43,290 nt of DNA from UBA9076 sp964418835 (lineage in GTDB: Bacteria; Bacillota_I; Bacilli_A; Erysipelotrichales; Erysipelotrichaceae): NCBI GenBank assembly GCA_964418835.1, contig CAYQNJ010000013.1, positions 1-43,290 on the forward strand, written 5' to 3'. The notes beneath the pieces were generated by a model. It made no database searches. It was not told the DNA's origin and saw nothing but the letters and a program-made list of their open reading frames with translations. Positions 33,405 through 42,700 of this stretch are shown here, piece after piece. The position numbers and the translations under genes are program-made. The first letter of the stretch is position 1. Each line of letters opens with the position of its first letter.

Positions 33405-34088
33405 CTAGAAAAATAATAACATAGTTTTATCAGATTTTCTTAAACCAAGTTTATTTTGAAGCTTTATAGATGCTTTATTACTCTTTTCAACCTGACAAAA
33501 AGGTGTTATTCCTTTTTCAAGTTGTTCATTTATCAAAGCACCTTCTAATATATAACCAAATCCATTTTTTCTATAATTCTCTTCAATGGTTAAAACTCCA
33601 ATAGAACCTGTATCATGAATACCAATAAAACCCACTATCTCATCATCCACAAATATTCCAAGCATTCCTCTATTTAATAGAGTATATATGTATTCACCAT
33701 CAGAAACATATTTGTATCTATTAACAATATATTCATAATTAGAAATATCTAATTTTCTTATATCTATTCCATCGAGATTTAAATTAACTTTTTCTTTTTT
33801 ATCATATACCCACATATTTGTATCTAACATAGTATTAAATCTGTTAACAAGATAGCTAAAATCATAATTAGATATTATTGATAAATCAATTATTTTATTG
33901 TTGCTATTTAGATATGCATCTACAACTTCTTTATTATCACTAACAATTAAAACAACTTCTTCATCAATGGAAATAATTACATTAATTCCATCAAATAAGT
34001 CTACTTTTGCTATATTGTTTTCTAGTAAATAAATTAAATTACAATTTGAATAAAAATCCTTATATAAAAATTCTAATACATTACTCAT
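33405..34088 (-). CDS. GNAT acetyltransferase with unknown N-terminal domain
   Basis: A 227-residue protein. The C-terminal third holds a GCN5-like acetyltransferase fold (IFVDDEIVGFIGIHDTGSIGVLTIEENYRKNGFGYILEGALINEQ, with the acyl-CoA loop RKNGFGY, then CQVEKSNKASIKLQNKLGL). The N-terminal 130 residues are not recognised. I chose ATG at 34088, which overlaps the end of the SGNH gene by 8 bases; a more upstream ATG is possible. Position in an O-acylation operon suggests acetyl transfer to a small molecule or protein, but the substrate is unknown. Confidence 0.75.
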   Translation of the reverse strand: MSNVLEFLYKDFYSNCNLIYLLENNIAKVDLFDGINVIISIDEEVVLIVSDNKEVVDAYLNSNNKIIDLSIISNYDFSYLVNRFNTMLDTNMWVYDKKEKVNLNLDGIDIRKLDISNYEYIVNRYKYVSDGEYIYTLLNRGMLGIFVDDEIVGFIGIHDTGSIGVLTIEENYRKNGFGYILEGALINEQLEKGITPFCQVEKSNKASIKLQNKLGLRKSDKTMLLFF

Positions 34089-35496
34089 ACTTACAGTCCC
34101 ATCCATCACAGCCGTTTTTCCAAAACCACTTACTTGCAAAATCAATATTCATATTTTGGTGCCATGTAAAATCATCTCCATAAACAATAACAGTTAATTC
34201 TCCATTAGTATCTTCTAACACTTCACCATCTATTTCTACCTTATTTTTGTTTATTATTATATTCTTTCCTTTAATCCTTGTATCTAATTCTTTATTATCA
34301 AAATCTATTAATTTTCCGTTTAATACTACTCCATAATAATTCTTATTTTTATTCTTTATAAAATCATTATCAAAACCAATATTATTCAATAATTCATTTT
34401 CACTATCAGTAATAGAAGTTTTATAAGCACCATTGTATTTAATTAATACAGTTGAATCAAACTCAGATGCGTATTGTAAAAAGTTATAAGGATCAACTTG
34501 ATTTAACATCAAACTATATAAAGTGCTATTTTTTAAATACTTTAAATTTCTTTCTACTTCAGTATTATTTTTATGATTAAATTCATAGTTATCAATTAAA
34601 TAATTACTAATAAACTTACTATTTTTGTAAGCACCAAAATTTGTATTATGCCATGTTTCTGAATCCATACCAAACACAAAATCCATATCCTTTGTATGCT
34701 GTATTAAATCTAAATAATCAATATCTAAACTTCTTGCAAGATACCATATTGACATTAAAGCATCATAGTTTTCTTGGTCTATATCAAAAGGTGTTTTTGT
34801 AAGTAAAAGGTTAATACCTTCTTTATCACATAGCTCTTTTATCTTCTTTAAAGCTTCAACATCTTTTTCTTTCAAAGTATAATTATCTTTTTTTGTTTTA
34901 GGTTCTAAGTACTTAAATACATATTCAGTAGGTAATAAGTTTATATAACCAAATGTATCATATGGAAGTTTTTCATCCCTTAACTTAACATCATTAATAT
35001 CTATTTCATTCCATCTTTGATGATACATCCTAATAGATAATATATAATCTAAAGCCACCTTTTTATCATCAATTGATAATAAAGTATTTATTCTTTCTAA
35101 ACCAGTCATTTCATCTGAAGCTAGTTTATATATAGACTCCCCATAACAAACACTTTGTGCGGGCATCATTGTAAATACATCCAATATAACAACCTTTGGA
35201 TTTTGAGTCTTTAAGCTCTCTTTAAGCATCTGGTAAGATACTTCCATAGGTTGACATGCACTAGCATTAATATACGTGTATAAGCCTGTTTCATTGTTTA
35301 TAACAGCTGGATTAATACCATACTGTGTATGTGAAGAACCTAATACAATCACATCTAATGTATTTTCAGGTACACTTAAATACGCAGTTTTAATATTATT
35401 TGAAATAGGTGAAAAAACTTTAGAAAGATATAAACTCAATCCTAAAGTAATGCTCATAATTAATCCACTTTTTACAATAATTTTTAATGCACTCAT
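34081..35496 (-). CDS. SGNH/DltD-like O-acyltransferase partner, membrane-anchored
   Basis: A 471-residue protein with one N-terminal span (about residues 4-26) and an outer SGNH-like domain. DVIVLGSSHTQYGINP (about 48-63) holds the nucleophile Ser, and DSETWHNTNFGAYKNS looks like the C-terminal Asp/His block (D-x-x-H-x-N-x-x-G). This resembles the DltD and AlgJ/AlgX enzymes that receive an acyl group from an MBOAT partner and hand it to an exported polymer. The last 130 residues form an unrecognised domain rich in beta pattern. The ATG at 35496 has AGAGGGAA upstream and lies just after the MBOAT stop; earlier in-frame codons overlap that gene. Confidence 0.8.
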   Translation of the reverse strand: MSALKIIVKSGLIMSITLGLSLYLSKVFSPISNNIKTAYLSVPENTLDVIVLGSSHTQYGINPAVINNETGLYTYINASACQPMEVSYQMLKESLKTQNPKVVILDVFTMMPAQSVCYGESIYKLASDEMTGLERINTLLSIDDKKVALDYILSIRMYHQRWNEIDINDVKLRDEKLPYDTFGYINLLPTEYVFKYLEPKTKKDNYTLKEKDVEALKKIKELCDKEGINLLLTKTPFDIDQENYDALMSIWYLARSLDIDYLDLIQHTKDMDFVFGMDSETWHNTNFGAYKNSKFISNYLIDNYEFNHKNNTEVERNLKYLKNSTLYSLMLNQVDPYNFLQYASEFDSTVLIKYNGAYKTSITDSENELLNNIGFDNDFIKNKNKNYYGVVLNGKLIDFDNKELDTRIKGKNIIINKNKVEIDGEVLEDTNGELTVIVYGDDFTWHQNMNIDFASKWFWKNGCDGWDCKYE

Positions 35497-35503
35497 ATTC
35501 CCT

Positions 35504-36868
35504 CTAAAAATGTTTATATATAAAGTCCGCTGGATTATATTGAGAACCATACATTCCAAAAACTAAAAATAAAGTGATCATGCCTATATATACTAACCAT
35601 CTAACTAAGATATTTCTTTTTGTAATAAATTCTATAACTGATTGTTTATATCTAACAAATTCAACAATTATAAAAATAACTATCATAATTATTAAGTAAT
35701 ACCATTCTCTTTCAACTAAACCAAAGTTTGTATAATCAAACTTTGATGATATAAAGGATCTCTTTAGTATATCTATCGCATCTATAAACTTTGGAGTTCT
35801 AAAAAATACAAATAGTATAGCAACTAATACATAATTTATTATTATTCCTAATACTTTGTTTAACTTTTTAATACCTTCAGAAATATTCAATGTGTTATAA
35901 AACTTAAAGTAATATTCTTCAATTAACTGTAGTAAACCATGTCCTAAACCCCATATAAAAAAGTTAATTGTAGAACCATGCCAAATTCCACTTAATACAA
36001 AAACAATTATAGTATTTATGTGTTTTCTAACTTCACCTTTTCTATTACCACCTAAAGGTATATATAAATAATCCTTAAACCAAGAACTTAAAGAAATATG
36101 CCACCTTCTCCAAAATTCTTTAATATTACTTGATAAATAAGGTGTCTTAAAGTTTTCACCACAATCAATACCCAGCACCTTAGAACTACCAATAGCTATA
36201 TTACTATAACTATCAAAATCCACGTATATTTGAAGTGCATATAAAAGTATTGCAAGCCATATATAAGATCCAGTCAGCTTAGAATTACCATATATATTTC
36301 CTACAATTAAACCTATGAAATCAGCAATTACCATCTTTTCAAAGATACCAACAGCACATAAAAAAGCACCATTTCTACTTCTTTCATAGTTAAACTCACT
36401 TGTTTGTAATGATTGTACAAACGGTTTAAATCTAGATATAGGTCCAGATACTAAAGTAGGAAAGAACATTACATAATTTAAATATACTAATAATGATTTT
36501 TCTGGCTCTATTTTTTTATTATATATATCAACTAAATAACTAATAATCTTAAATGTATAAAATGATATCCCTATTGGAGTAAGTATATTGCCTGTAAAAT
36601 AGTAAATATACTTGAAGAATATAAATGTAATAACTATTGGTAATATTAATAGTATTAATTTCTTATTATCTTTATCTATTTTAAAAGAAATGTAATAGCT
36701 ATATAATGCAAAAGCTAATAAAACTACAATATTCCAAGATACAAATGTAAGAGAAAATAAAATACTTGAAGTCAGTAACACAAAAAGCCTAGTTTTGTTT
36801 TTAGTAAGATAAAATAAAACAAAAACTATAAATAAAAATGGAATATACGTAAGAGATGTAAAACTCAT
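35504..36868 (-). CDS. MBOAT-family membrane O-acyltransferase (AlgI/DltB-like)
   Basis: A 454-residue protein with about ten spans. It shows MFFPTLVSGPISR (about 134-146), QIYVDFDSYSNIAIG, NFKTPYLSSNIKEFWRRWHISLSSWFKDYLYIPLGGNR (about 239-275) and the catalytic SGIWHG with His297. MBOAT proteins move acyl groups across the membrane. With the adjacent SGNH protein it would O-acetylate a cell-surface polysaccharide or D-alanylate a teichoic acid. No dltA or dltC is nearby, so acetylation of a polysaccharide fits better. GGAAGG precedes the start. Confidence 0.92.
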   Translation of the reverse strand: MSFTSLTYIPFLFIVFVLFYLTKNKTRLFVLLTSSILFSLTFVSWNIVVLLAFALYSYYISFKIDKDNKKLILLILPIVITFIFFKYIYYFTGNILTPIGISFYTFKIISYLVDIYNKKIEPEKSLLVYLNYVMFFPTLVSGPISRFKPFVQSLQTSEFNYERSRNGAFLCAVGIFEKMVIADFIGLIVGNIYGNSKLTGSYIWLAILLYALQIYVDFDSYSNIAIGSSKVLGIDCGENFKTPYLSSNIKEFWRRWHISLSSWFKDYLYIPLGGNRKGEVRKHINTIIVFVLSGIWHGSTINFFIWGLGHGLLQLIEEYYFKFYNTLNISEGIKKLNKVLGIIINYVLVAILFVFFRTPKFIDAIDILKRSFISSKFDYTNFGLVEREWYYLIIMIVIFIIVEFVRYKQSVIEFITKRNILVRWLVYIGMITLFLVFGMYGSQYNPADFIYKHF

Positions 36869-37020
36869 ATTTAAATACCTTCCGTTATATATTTTACATA
36901 ATAATGGCTTTAAATTCTACCTTATACTAAAGTTAGTTTCTTACAACTTGATCTAATACATTTTCATAACAGCCTTTTATAAAATTAATTATATTTATTT
37001 TTTTCATAGTTAATCAAAAT
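36869..37020. other. leader region of the MBOAT operon, no gene seen
   Basis: The gap between the MBOAT start and the PPi-PFK terminator is AT-rich. On the minus strand a TATAAG (around 36920) is a possible -10, without a good -35. A 24-codon open frame at 36933-37007 has no ribosome site and is probably chance. Confidence 0.4.
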
Positions 37021-37062
37021 AAAAACTGTAACTCATTAGATTTCTATTGAATTACAGTTTTT
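37021..37062 (-). terminator. terminator of the PPi-phosphofructokinase gene
   Basis: AAAAACTGTAA (37021-37031) and TTACAGTTTTT (37052-37062) form an 11-bp stem, extended by TCA/TGA after one mismatch. It follows the stop codon (37067-37069) on the minus strand and can fold on both strands. Confidence 0.85.
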
Positions 37063-37066
37063 TAAA

Positions 37067-38728
37067 TTATTTAGCTTGTTCTAATGCAAGAGTTACAGTT
37101 GTAATGTCACACACTTCAGCTGAACCATAGTATTGAATTGCTCCTGGATATAGGTAACATGTTTCTTGTGCCCAGTGATTTCTATTTTCTACAAAGTACT
37201 TAAATGGTTTTCCATCAAGTTCAACTAATGCTTTACGAATAACTGGTTTATCTTCACCATGACGTCTTTCAATGTTCATCATTTTAGTAATTGGCATACC
37301 ACCAGCAACCCATTCATCCGCAGGTCTTGATAGATTAGAAACCTTTGATAAGTAACCATTGTATCCATATTGAATTAACATTGTTGCATTATATCCTAAT
37401 GAATAACAGTAGTCTGAATCAAAATTAGATGGGAATGCACAACGTCCTTCATACCCAAAGAAGTGGTGAAGAGGACTAAATTTACCATTATAAGTTCCCT
37501 TTTCTCTTCTTTCTTCAAGGTTCTTCTTAACTAATGCTGAGAATAGTTTTTCAGATTCAATTAATGATACTTGAACATTTCCATGAGGGTCACGATCAAG
37601 GAATAATTGTTGTTGGATAGCAGTTGGTAAGAATTCAAATGTTTCATAAGATTCTTTAGAAAGATGTTGATGAATGTACTCATGTTTTTCTTCCCATGAT
37701 TCTAATGCATTGAAATCATCTACCTTACTTCCAGCTAAAACTTCATTAATCTCTCCAATTAATGCAGAAACTTCTGGAACAAATTCAACAACTCCTTCAG
37801 GAATGATTACTAATCCAAAGTTCATTCCTTTAGCAGCTCTTTTTTCTACTGAGTTTGCAATTTCATTTGCTATATCAGACAAAGACATTTTCTTAGCAGC
37901 AACTTCCTCAGAAACTATACAAACATTTGGTTGAGTTTCAAGAGCACATTCAAGTGCAACATGAGATGCTGAACGCCCCATTACTTTAATAAAGTGCCAG
38001 TATTTTTTTGCTGAGTTTGCATCACGCCCGATATTACCAATTAATTCAGAATATGTTTTTGTAGCTGTATCAAATCCAAATGAAATTTCAATATCTTCAT
38101 TCTTTAAGTCACCATCAATTGTTTTAGGACAACCAATAACTTGAACACCTGATTCATGAGACGCAAAGTATTCAGCTAATACAGCAGCATTTGTATTTGA
38201 ATCATCTCCACCAATAATTACAATAGCTGTTAAACCATGTTTTTGTGCTACACCTGATACAATTCTAAATTGTTCTTCTGTTTCAAGTTTGTCACGACCT
38301 GAACCAATAATATCAAAACCACCTGTATTACGGTATTGATCAATGTATTCATCAGTAAATACTAAGTAATCATCTTTAATTAAACCAATCGGACCATTTT
38401 TAAAACCATAAAGTTCATTTTCTGGGTTGATTGCTTTTAATGCATCATAAAGTCCACATATTACATTATGTCCCCCAGGTGCTTGTCCACCAGATAAAAT
38501 AACGGCAACTTTTTGTTTTTTTGCTTCAGAAGTGTTTTCACCTTTTTCAAAAGTGATTTCTTTCTTACCATATGTATTTGGGAATAAAGCTTTAACTTTC
38601 TCTTGGTCCGCAACACTTTGTGTTACATCTCCTTCATGAACACTTATCTCAGAAATCCCAGCTCTGAGGGTTTTTGGAAGCTTTGGAGTATATCTATATC
38701 TCGCTTCTTGAAGTGGTGATAATTTCAT
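37067..38728 (-). CDS. pfp: diphosphate-dependent phosphofructokinase
   Basis: A 553-residue long-type phosphofructokinase that interconverts fructose 6-phosphate and fructose 1,6-bisphosphate with pyrophosphate. Key marks are SGGQAPGGHNVI (79-90), GGDDS (173-177) where ATP enzymes have GGDGS, and PKTIDGDLKN (201-210); the GGDDS Asp and the PKT Lys are the known determinants of PPi use. KVMGRSASHVALE follows. The length matches PfpB-type proteins. A strong AAGGAGG precedes the ATG. It has its own terminator and probably its own promoter. PPi-linked glycolysis saves ATP and is reversible. Confidence 0.95.
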   Translation of the reverse strand: MKLSPLQEARYRYTPKLPKTLRAGISEISVHEGDVTQSVADQEKVKALFPNTYGKKEITFEKGENTSEAKKQKVAVILSGGQAPGGHNVICGLYDALKAINPENELYGFKNGPIGLIKDDYLVFTDEYIDQYRNTGGFDIIGSGRDKLETEEQFRIVSGVAQKHGLTAIVIIGGDDSNTNAAVLAEYFASHESGVQVIGCPKTIDGDLKNEDIEISFGFDTATKTYSELIGNIGRDANSAKKYWHFIKVMGRSASHVALECALETQPNVCIVSEEVAAKKMSLSDIANEIANSVEKRAAKGMNFGLVIIPEGVVEFVPEVSALIGEINEVLAGSKVDDFNALESWEEKHEYIHQHLSKESYETFEFLPTAIQQQLFLDRDPHGNVQVSLIESEKLFSALVKKNLEERREKGTYNGKFSPLHHFFGYEGRCAFPSNFDSDYCYSLGYNATMLIQYGYNGYLSKVSNLSRPADEWVAGGMPITKMMNIERRHGEDKPVIRKALVELDGKPFKYFVENRNHWAQETCYLYPGAIQYYGSAEVCDITTVTLALEQAK

Positions 38729-38870
38729 CTTATTTCCTCCTTAAATTAATCTATTTTACTATATTAGAATAGCACAATTAAGCCTAAATTAGAACAGGTA
38801 TATATAACTTCAAGCAGGCTAATTATCTATAAATACTTACTAATAACCATACATCATTGTTAAACATATT

Positions 38871-38906
38871 AAAAGCCAACCTTTTTATCAAAAATAGTTG
38901 GCTTTT
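38871..38906. terminator. terminator between the pfp and rclA genes
   Basis: AAAAGCCAAC (38871-38880) and GTTGGCTTTT (38897-38906) form a perfect 10-bp stem; the 16-base loop can itself pair in part. It lies 15 bases after the rclA-like stop on the minus strand, followed by U-rich sequence. Confidence 0.82.
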
Positions 38907-38920
38907 TTTATTAATGATTA

Positions 38921-40258
38921 TTAAATATCTAATAAACTATTTAACACTTCACTCATTGTTGGATGAGTATAAATTGTATCTCTTAATACTGTATAATCCG
39001 CATTTAAATCCATCGCAACTTTCACAATATTAATAATTTCATGTGAATCTTCACATAACATAAATACACCTAAGATCTTATTAGTATCTTTATCCACTAT
39101 TGCTTTTAAATACCCTTGTGTTTTTCTAATAACTTGAGCTTTAGGTATAGCAGAAGCTGGCATCTTAGAAACCTTTATATTGTATCCTTGTTTAATAGCT
39201 TCTTTTTCTGTGATTCCTATCTTAGAAAATGAAGGAGACAAGAAAACTGAACTAGGTATATTACCTCTATCTGATTCAGAGTATTTTCCATTTTCAAATA
39301 ATGTTGACATAACAATTCTATAATCATCTAAAGAAATATATGTAAACTGTAATCTATCACAAACATCACCCATCGCATAAATATTATCTACACTAGTTTT
39401 ATGATGCTTATCTACTTTAACTAATCCACCTTCTACACCAGCATTTTCTAAATCTAACTCTTTAATATTCGCAATTCTTCCAATAGCTACTAATACCTTA
39501 GTTTCATTAATAACTTCTTCTTTATCATCTTTTTTGTAATATAGCTTATCATTAATAATCTTAGTTGTATTAGCGTTAAATATAAAATTAATACCCTTTG
39601 ACTCTAATACCTTCTTTATCTCTAAAGCCATATCATTATCTTCATTTGGAAGAAAACTATCATTATGTATTAATACATTAACTTTACTTCCAAAACCTGC
39701 ATACATTGACGCAAACTCTAACCCAATAAAACCTCCACCAATTATAGTAAGTTGTTTTGGAAGTTCTTCTAAGTCAAGTAATTGATCACTAGTAAATACA
39801 TTTGGGTTATCTTTAATTCCTTCTACATTCAATAATCTAGAAGTAGAACCAGTATTTATAAATATCTTTTCACCATCAATTATAGTTTCATCATTACCAT
39901 TAACTATTTTAATTGTATTTTTATCAATAAAACTACCAATACCATCAATTACATCTACATTTTCTAAGTTATTTAACATATCATAATTCTTCTTATTTAA
40001 CATAGAAATAACCGAATTCTTTTCTAATACTGACTCTTTATAAAAATCTCTTTTCTCTTCAAAAGTCTTATTTAAAATCAATGATTTTTCAGAATTCTTT
40101 ACAAAATTCTTTGATGGAAGACAACCAACATTTATACATGTTCCTCCATACATCTTTTTAGATTTTTCTATTAAAGCAACTTTTTCACCTTTTTTTGCTA
40201 GGGATGACGCAAGAGTCTTTCCACCCTTACCAAAACCAATAATTATACTATTGTACAT
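38921..40258 (-). CDS. rclA: RclA-like flavoprotein disulfide reductase
   Basis: A 445-residue class I pyridine-nucleotide disulfide oxidoreductase. IIGFGKGGKTLASSLAKKG binds FAD, and GGTCINVGCLPSK holds the redox Cys41 and Cys46. TIIGGGFIGLEFASMYAGFG binds NAD(P)H, and YTHPTMSE gives the C-terminal His432. FTYISLDDYRIV and SHEIINIVKVAMD are close to E. coli RclA, the reactive-chlorine resistance enzyme, and to the related streptococcal hypothiocyanous acid reductase. It is not a lipoamide dehydrogenase in context, since no dehydrogenase complex is near. It probably reduces oxidant stress products such as HOSCN. It follows the PEPCK-like gene by 15 bases. Confidence 0.85.
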   Translation of the reverse strand: MYNSIIIGFGKGGKTLASSLAKKGEKVALIEKSKKMYGGTCINVGCLPSKNFVKNSEKSLILNKTFEEKRDFYKESVLEKNSVISMLNKKNYDMLNNLENVDVIDGIGSFIDKNTIKIVNGNDETIIDGEKIFINTGSTSRLLNVEGIKDNPNVFTSDQLLDLEELPKQLTIIGGGFIGLEFASMYAGFGSKVNVLIHNDSFLPNEDNDMALEIKKVLESKGINFIFNANTTKIINDKLYYKKDDKEEVINETKVLVAIGRIANIKELDLENAGVEGGLVKVDKHHKTSVDNIYAMGDVCDRLQFTYISLDDYRIVMSTLFENGKYSESDRGNIPSSVFLSPSFSKIGITEKEAIKQGYNIKVSKMPASAIPKAQVIRKTQGYLKAIVDKDTNKILGVFMLCEDSHEIINIVKVAMDLNADYTVLRDTIYTHPTMSEVLNSLLDI

Positions 40259-40273
40259 ATTAAAGCCTTCTTT

Positions 40274-41971
40274 CTATCTTTGTACAAATTCAAGTAATGC
40301 TTTCGCAGCATCAGCAATTCCATTATCCCCTTTATTTGGTAAACCTAGACATGAATAAATTTCACCTACGAATATACCCTTCTCAAATAATTTTTCAAAC
40401 ATTGTATCAATAAGAGGTGTCGCAACATCTTGTTTTTGCATTGGTCCAAAAGGATTAGCAAAGAATGTTGTTGATAAACCAACCTCTTGAGTAGTTCCTA
40501 AAGCATTTCTTTTACCTTCCACAAATACAGGTTTTGCTTCTTCAATTGTTTTAAACTGAGACATACCTCTTTTATCTGTATAGTTATTTGCATACATAAA
40601 ACAATCAATTGGATGATCACTTACAACTACCTTATAAGGAGCTGTTGGTACAACAACTCTTGCATTTGCTAGTTCTGGATTAAAGAATACTGACCTATCC
40701 ATATCTCTATAAGCAGAACCCATTTCTAAGTCATCTAATCTTACAAACGCACCAATTTCAGTACCTTGAGCAACTATATTACCTCTACTATCAATATGAA
40801 TAGAACCCATATCATCAAATATTACTTCTTGTCTATCAATTACACTTTGAGAAATAGTAGATAACGCTTCAATGGTTTCAGATTTACCAGCACCTGAATC
40901 ACCCATAAACATTACATATTTTTCTCTACCATCTCTTAAATATAGCTTAACCATAGCACCATGTATTGGTAACCAACCTCTTTGCATTACAGCTAAGTTA
41001 TGTAGTGTTAAGAACATCTTTTTAACATAACCAAAATACTCTATAACATCCGCAGCTGATATCTTACCAATCCATATATCTTCTTTTTTATCATGATAGA
41101 AAGTAGTATCGTTTTTACCATCAGGATTACCAAATAAAACAATACAATCAGGTTTTCTATTTAAACATTCTGTTCTAGTTGCTAGTTCAAACAAGTTTGG
41201 ACAAGCCACAATGTTACCTATAAAATCTATATGAAAATATGCAAATGTTAATAAATCTCCAACCTTACATGGATAACAAATCCATTCATTTCCATTTCTT
41301 ATGAAATCTTTCATAGGATGATCAAAAGTTTCTTCAAACATACCTAATCTTTTATTACTCTTTGGATGAAGAATTAATGGTGTTCTTAGCATCATCTCAG
41401 TTATAAAAGGAATTCCTTTTAATGATTCATAACCAGAAGGTATATTCCATTCAGATTTTTGAAGTAACAAACTTGCATTTGTACCAGCTTGAAGCTGTCT
41501 AAAAATCTTATTTTTAGATCCTTGAACTTTTTGTTGGATTGTTCTATAAAAATTTAAAACTAAATTATTAAACTGAGTATCCGCATCAATAAAGTTTTGT
41601 ATTTGATATCCTTCATCATTTATAGTATACATAATAGAATATCTACCCATTTCTCTCCAGAAATGATATGCACTTTCTACTACATCTAATAATTTATCCG
41701 GTTCAATTAAACCTGGGTGTCTTATTTCTTGAATATCTAAAACCATTAGTAATTTAGATAATCTTATAAGTTCCCCCTTAGCTTCTTCTACACTAGATTT
41801 AAAAGTAAGCCATTGATACATGTCATGTTTTTCTTTTTCGATATGCGCAAAAAATAAATCTAAAAAACTGCTGAATCCTTCAGAAGCTAAAAGATCATCC
41901 ACAGTTCTACAATATTTAGTAGTATAGTTTATAATCGCATTGTTTCTTGAAAAGTAAAATTCTCTATCCAT
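40274..41971 (-). CDS. PEPCK/HPr-kinase-fold ATP-binding protein, function unknown
   Basis: A 565-residue soluble protein. The C-terminal part has a P-loop GDSGAGKSE (357-365) preceded by LPIHGAMVKL, then FDDMGS (385-390) as the metal-binding strand, and GTEIGAFVRLDDL. This layout matches the PEPCK and HPr-kinase superfamily, which share this nucleotide site. The first 330 residues form a separate helical and mixed domain (WREMGRYSIMY, NEWICYPCKVGDLLTFAYF). True ATP-PEPCK has GLSGTGKTT-type loops and oxaloacetate-binding residues that I do not see, so gluconeogenic activity is doubtful; a kinase or phosphotransferase is more likely. GGAGG precedes the ATG. An extended -10 and a cre box lie upstream. 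Confidence 0.72.
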   Translation of the reverse strand: MDREFYFSRNNAIINYTTKYCRTVDDLLASEGFSSFLDLFFAHIEKEKHDMYQWLTFKSSVEEAKGELIRLSKLLMVLDIQEIRHPGLIEPDKLLDVVESAYHFWREMGRYSIMYTINDEGYQIQNFIDADTQFNNLVLNFYRTIQQKVQGSKNKIFRQLQAGTNASLLLQKSEWNIPSGYESLKGIPFITEMMLRTPLILHPKSNKRLGMFEETFDHPMKDFIRNGNEWICYPCKVGDLLTFAYFHIDFIGNIVACPNLFELATRTECLNRKPDCIVLFGNPDGKNDTTFYHDKKEDIWIGKISAADVIEYFGYVKKMFLTLHNLAVMQRGWLPIHGAMVKLYLRDGREKYVMFMGDSGAGKSETIEALSTISQSVIDRQEVIFDDMGSIHIDSRGNIVAQGTEIGAFVRLDDLEMGSAYRDMDRSVFFNPELANARVVVPTAPYKVVVSDHPIDCFMYANNYTDKRGMSQFKTIEEAKPVFVEGKRNALGTTQEVGLSTTFFANPFGPMQKQDVATPLIDTMFEKLFEKGIFVGEIYSCLGLPNKGDNGIADAAKALLEFVQR

Positions 41972-41991
41972 TGCTTTTCCTCCACCAATGT

Positions 41992-42000
41992 ATTATAACA
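41992..42000 (-). promoter_or_regulatory. extended -10 promoter of the PEPCK-like/rclA operon
   Basis: On the minus strand TGTTATAAT is a perfect extended -10, 20 bases before the start codon. TTTACA lies 15 bases upstream as a possible -35. The same nonamer drives the GT-C cluster at 7638-7646. Confidence 0.65.
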
Positions 42001-42024
42001 CCAATAAAGAAATGTAAAAACACA

Positions 42025-42038
42025 TGAAAACGTATTCA
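42025..42038 (-). promoter_or_regulatory. cre (CcpA) site upstream of the PEPCK-like gene
   Basis: TGAAAACGTATTCA (plus strand) fits the cre consensus at 13 of 14 positions on either strand. It lies upstream of the -35 region of the minus-strand promoter, a position from which CcpA can activate. Confidence 0.65.
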
Positions 42039-42073
42039 TTAAAATTTTCATAAACTTTTCATTTTTTACTAAA

Positions 42074-42700
42074 TCAATTATTATTTAAAAAATCTATTAG
42101 CTGATTAGGTGTATTAAACACATAATCCATATAATCTATATCCACTTTTGAATTATTCCATTTTACTAAACCAGATGTAACATCTGCATTGTTTGCACAA
42201 AGTATATCAGTAGGCATATCACCAATATAAATACATTCATTATTACTACATCCTTGTATTTCCATATACTTATATAATGGTTCAGGGTTTGGTTTATGCA
42301 ATAAAGTATCCTCTTCTAAAATAATTAAATTAAACATAGACTCTAAATTAAAATCCTTAAAGAATTCTAAATACTCACTTCTAGGTCTAGATGTTACTAT
42401 ACCTAGTTTATATCCTTTACTAATAAGAATATTAATCATATTTATTACACCATCAAAATATATTAAATCTTTTGTGTCATTTTTATGATTTTCTAACCAT
42501 CTAGTTTCAAAGTCTTCATCTACTTTTACATTTAATTTATCAATTGCATCCTTATTAGTAATACCTAAAACTATTTCTAAATCTTCAATATTAAAACTAT
42601 ACCCATACTCTTTTAAAGTCGATTGCCAACTTTTTAATACAGCTAATTCTGTATCAATTAAGGTACCATCTAAATCAAATATAATATGTTTATATTTCAT
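42074..42700 (-). CDS. HAD-family phosphatase
   Basis: A 208-residue HAD hydrolase of the phosphoglycolate-phosphatase/beta-phosphoglucomutase type. Motif I is FDLDGTLID (nucleophile Asp9, Asp11), motif II VTSRP, the Lys of motif III is in LHKPNPEP, and motif IV is YIGDMPTDILCA. A helical cap lies at about residues 15-80. The substrate could be phosphoglycolate, pyrophosphate (PpaX-like) or a sugar phosphate. It overlaps the previous gene as ATGA, so it belongs to the same transcript as the FakA-like and SpoU genes. Confidence 0.88.
   Translation of the reverse strand: MKYKHIIFDLDGTLIDTELAVLKSWQSTLKEYGYSFNIEDLEIVLGITNKDAIDKLNVKVDEDFETRWLENHKNDTKDLIYFDGVINMINILISKGYKLGIVTSRPRSEYLEFFKDFNLESMFNLIILEEDTLLHKPNPEPLYKYMEIQGCSNNECIYIGDMPTDILCANNADVTSGLVKWNNSKVDIDYMDYVFNTPNQLIDFLNNN

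Noticed and set aside
36933..37007. 24-codon open frame (minus strand) in the MBOAT leader
   Set aside because: It begins with ATG and lysines, but no ribosome site precedes it and AT-rich DNA makes such frames by chance.
38921..40258. Dihydrolipoamide dehydrogenase or mercuric reductase
   Set aside because: It has the same fold and CxxxxC motif, but FTYISLDDYRIV and SHEIINIVK agree with RclA, there is no HMA domain or C-terminal Cys pair, and no lipoyl enzymes are nearby.
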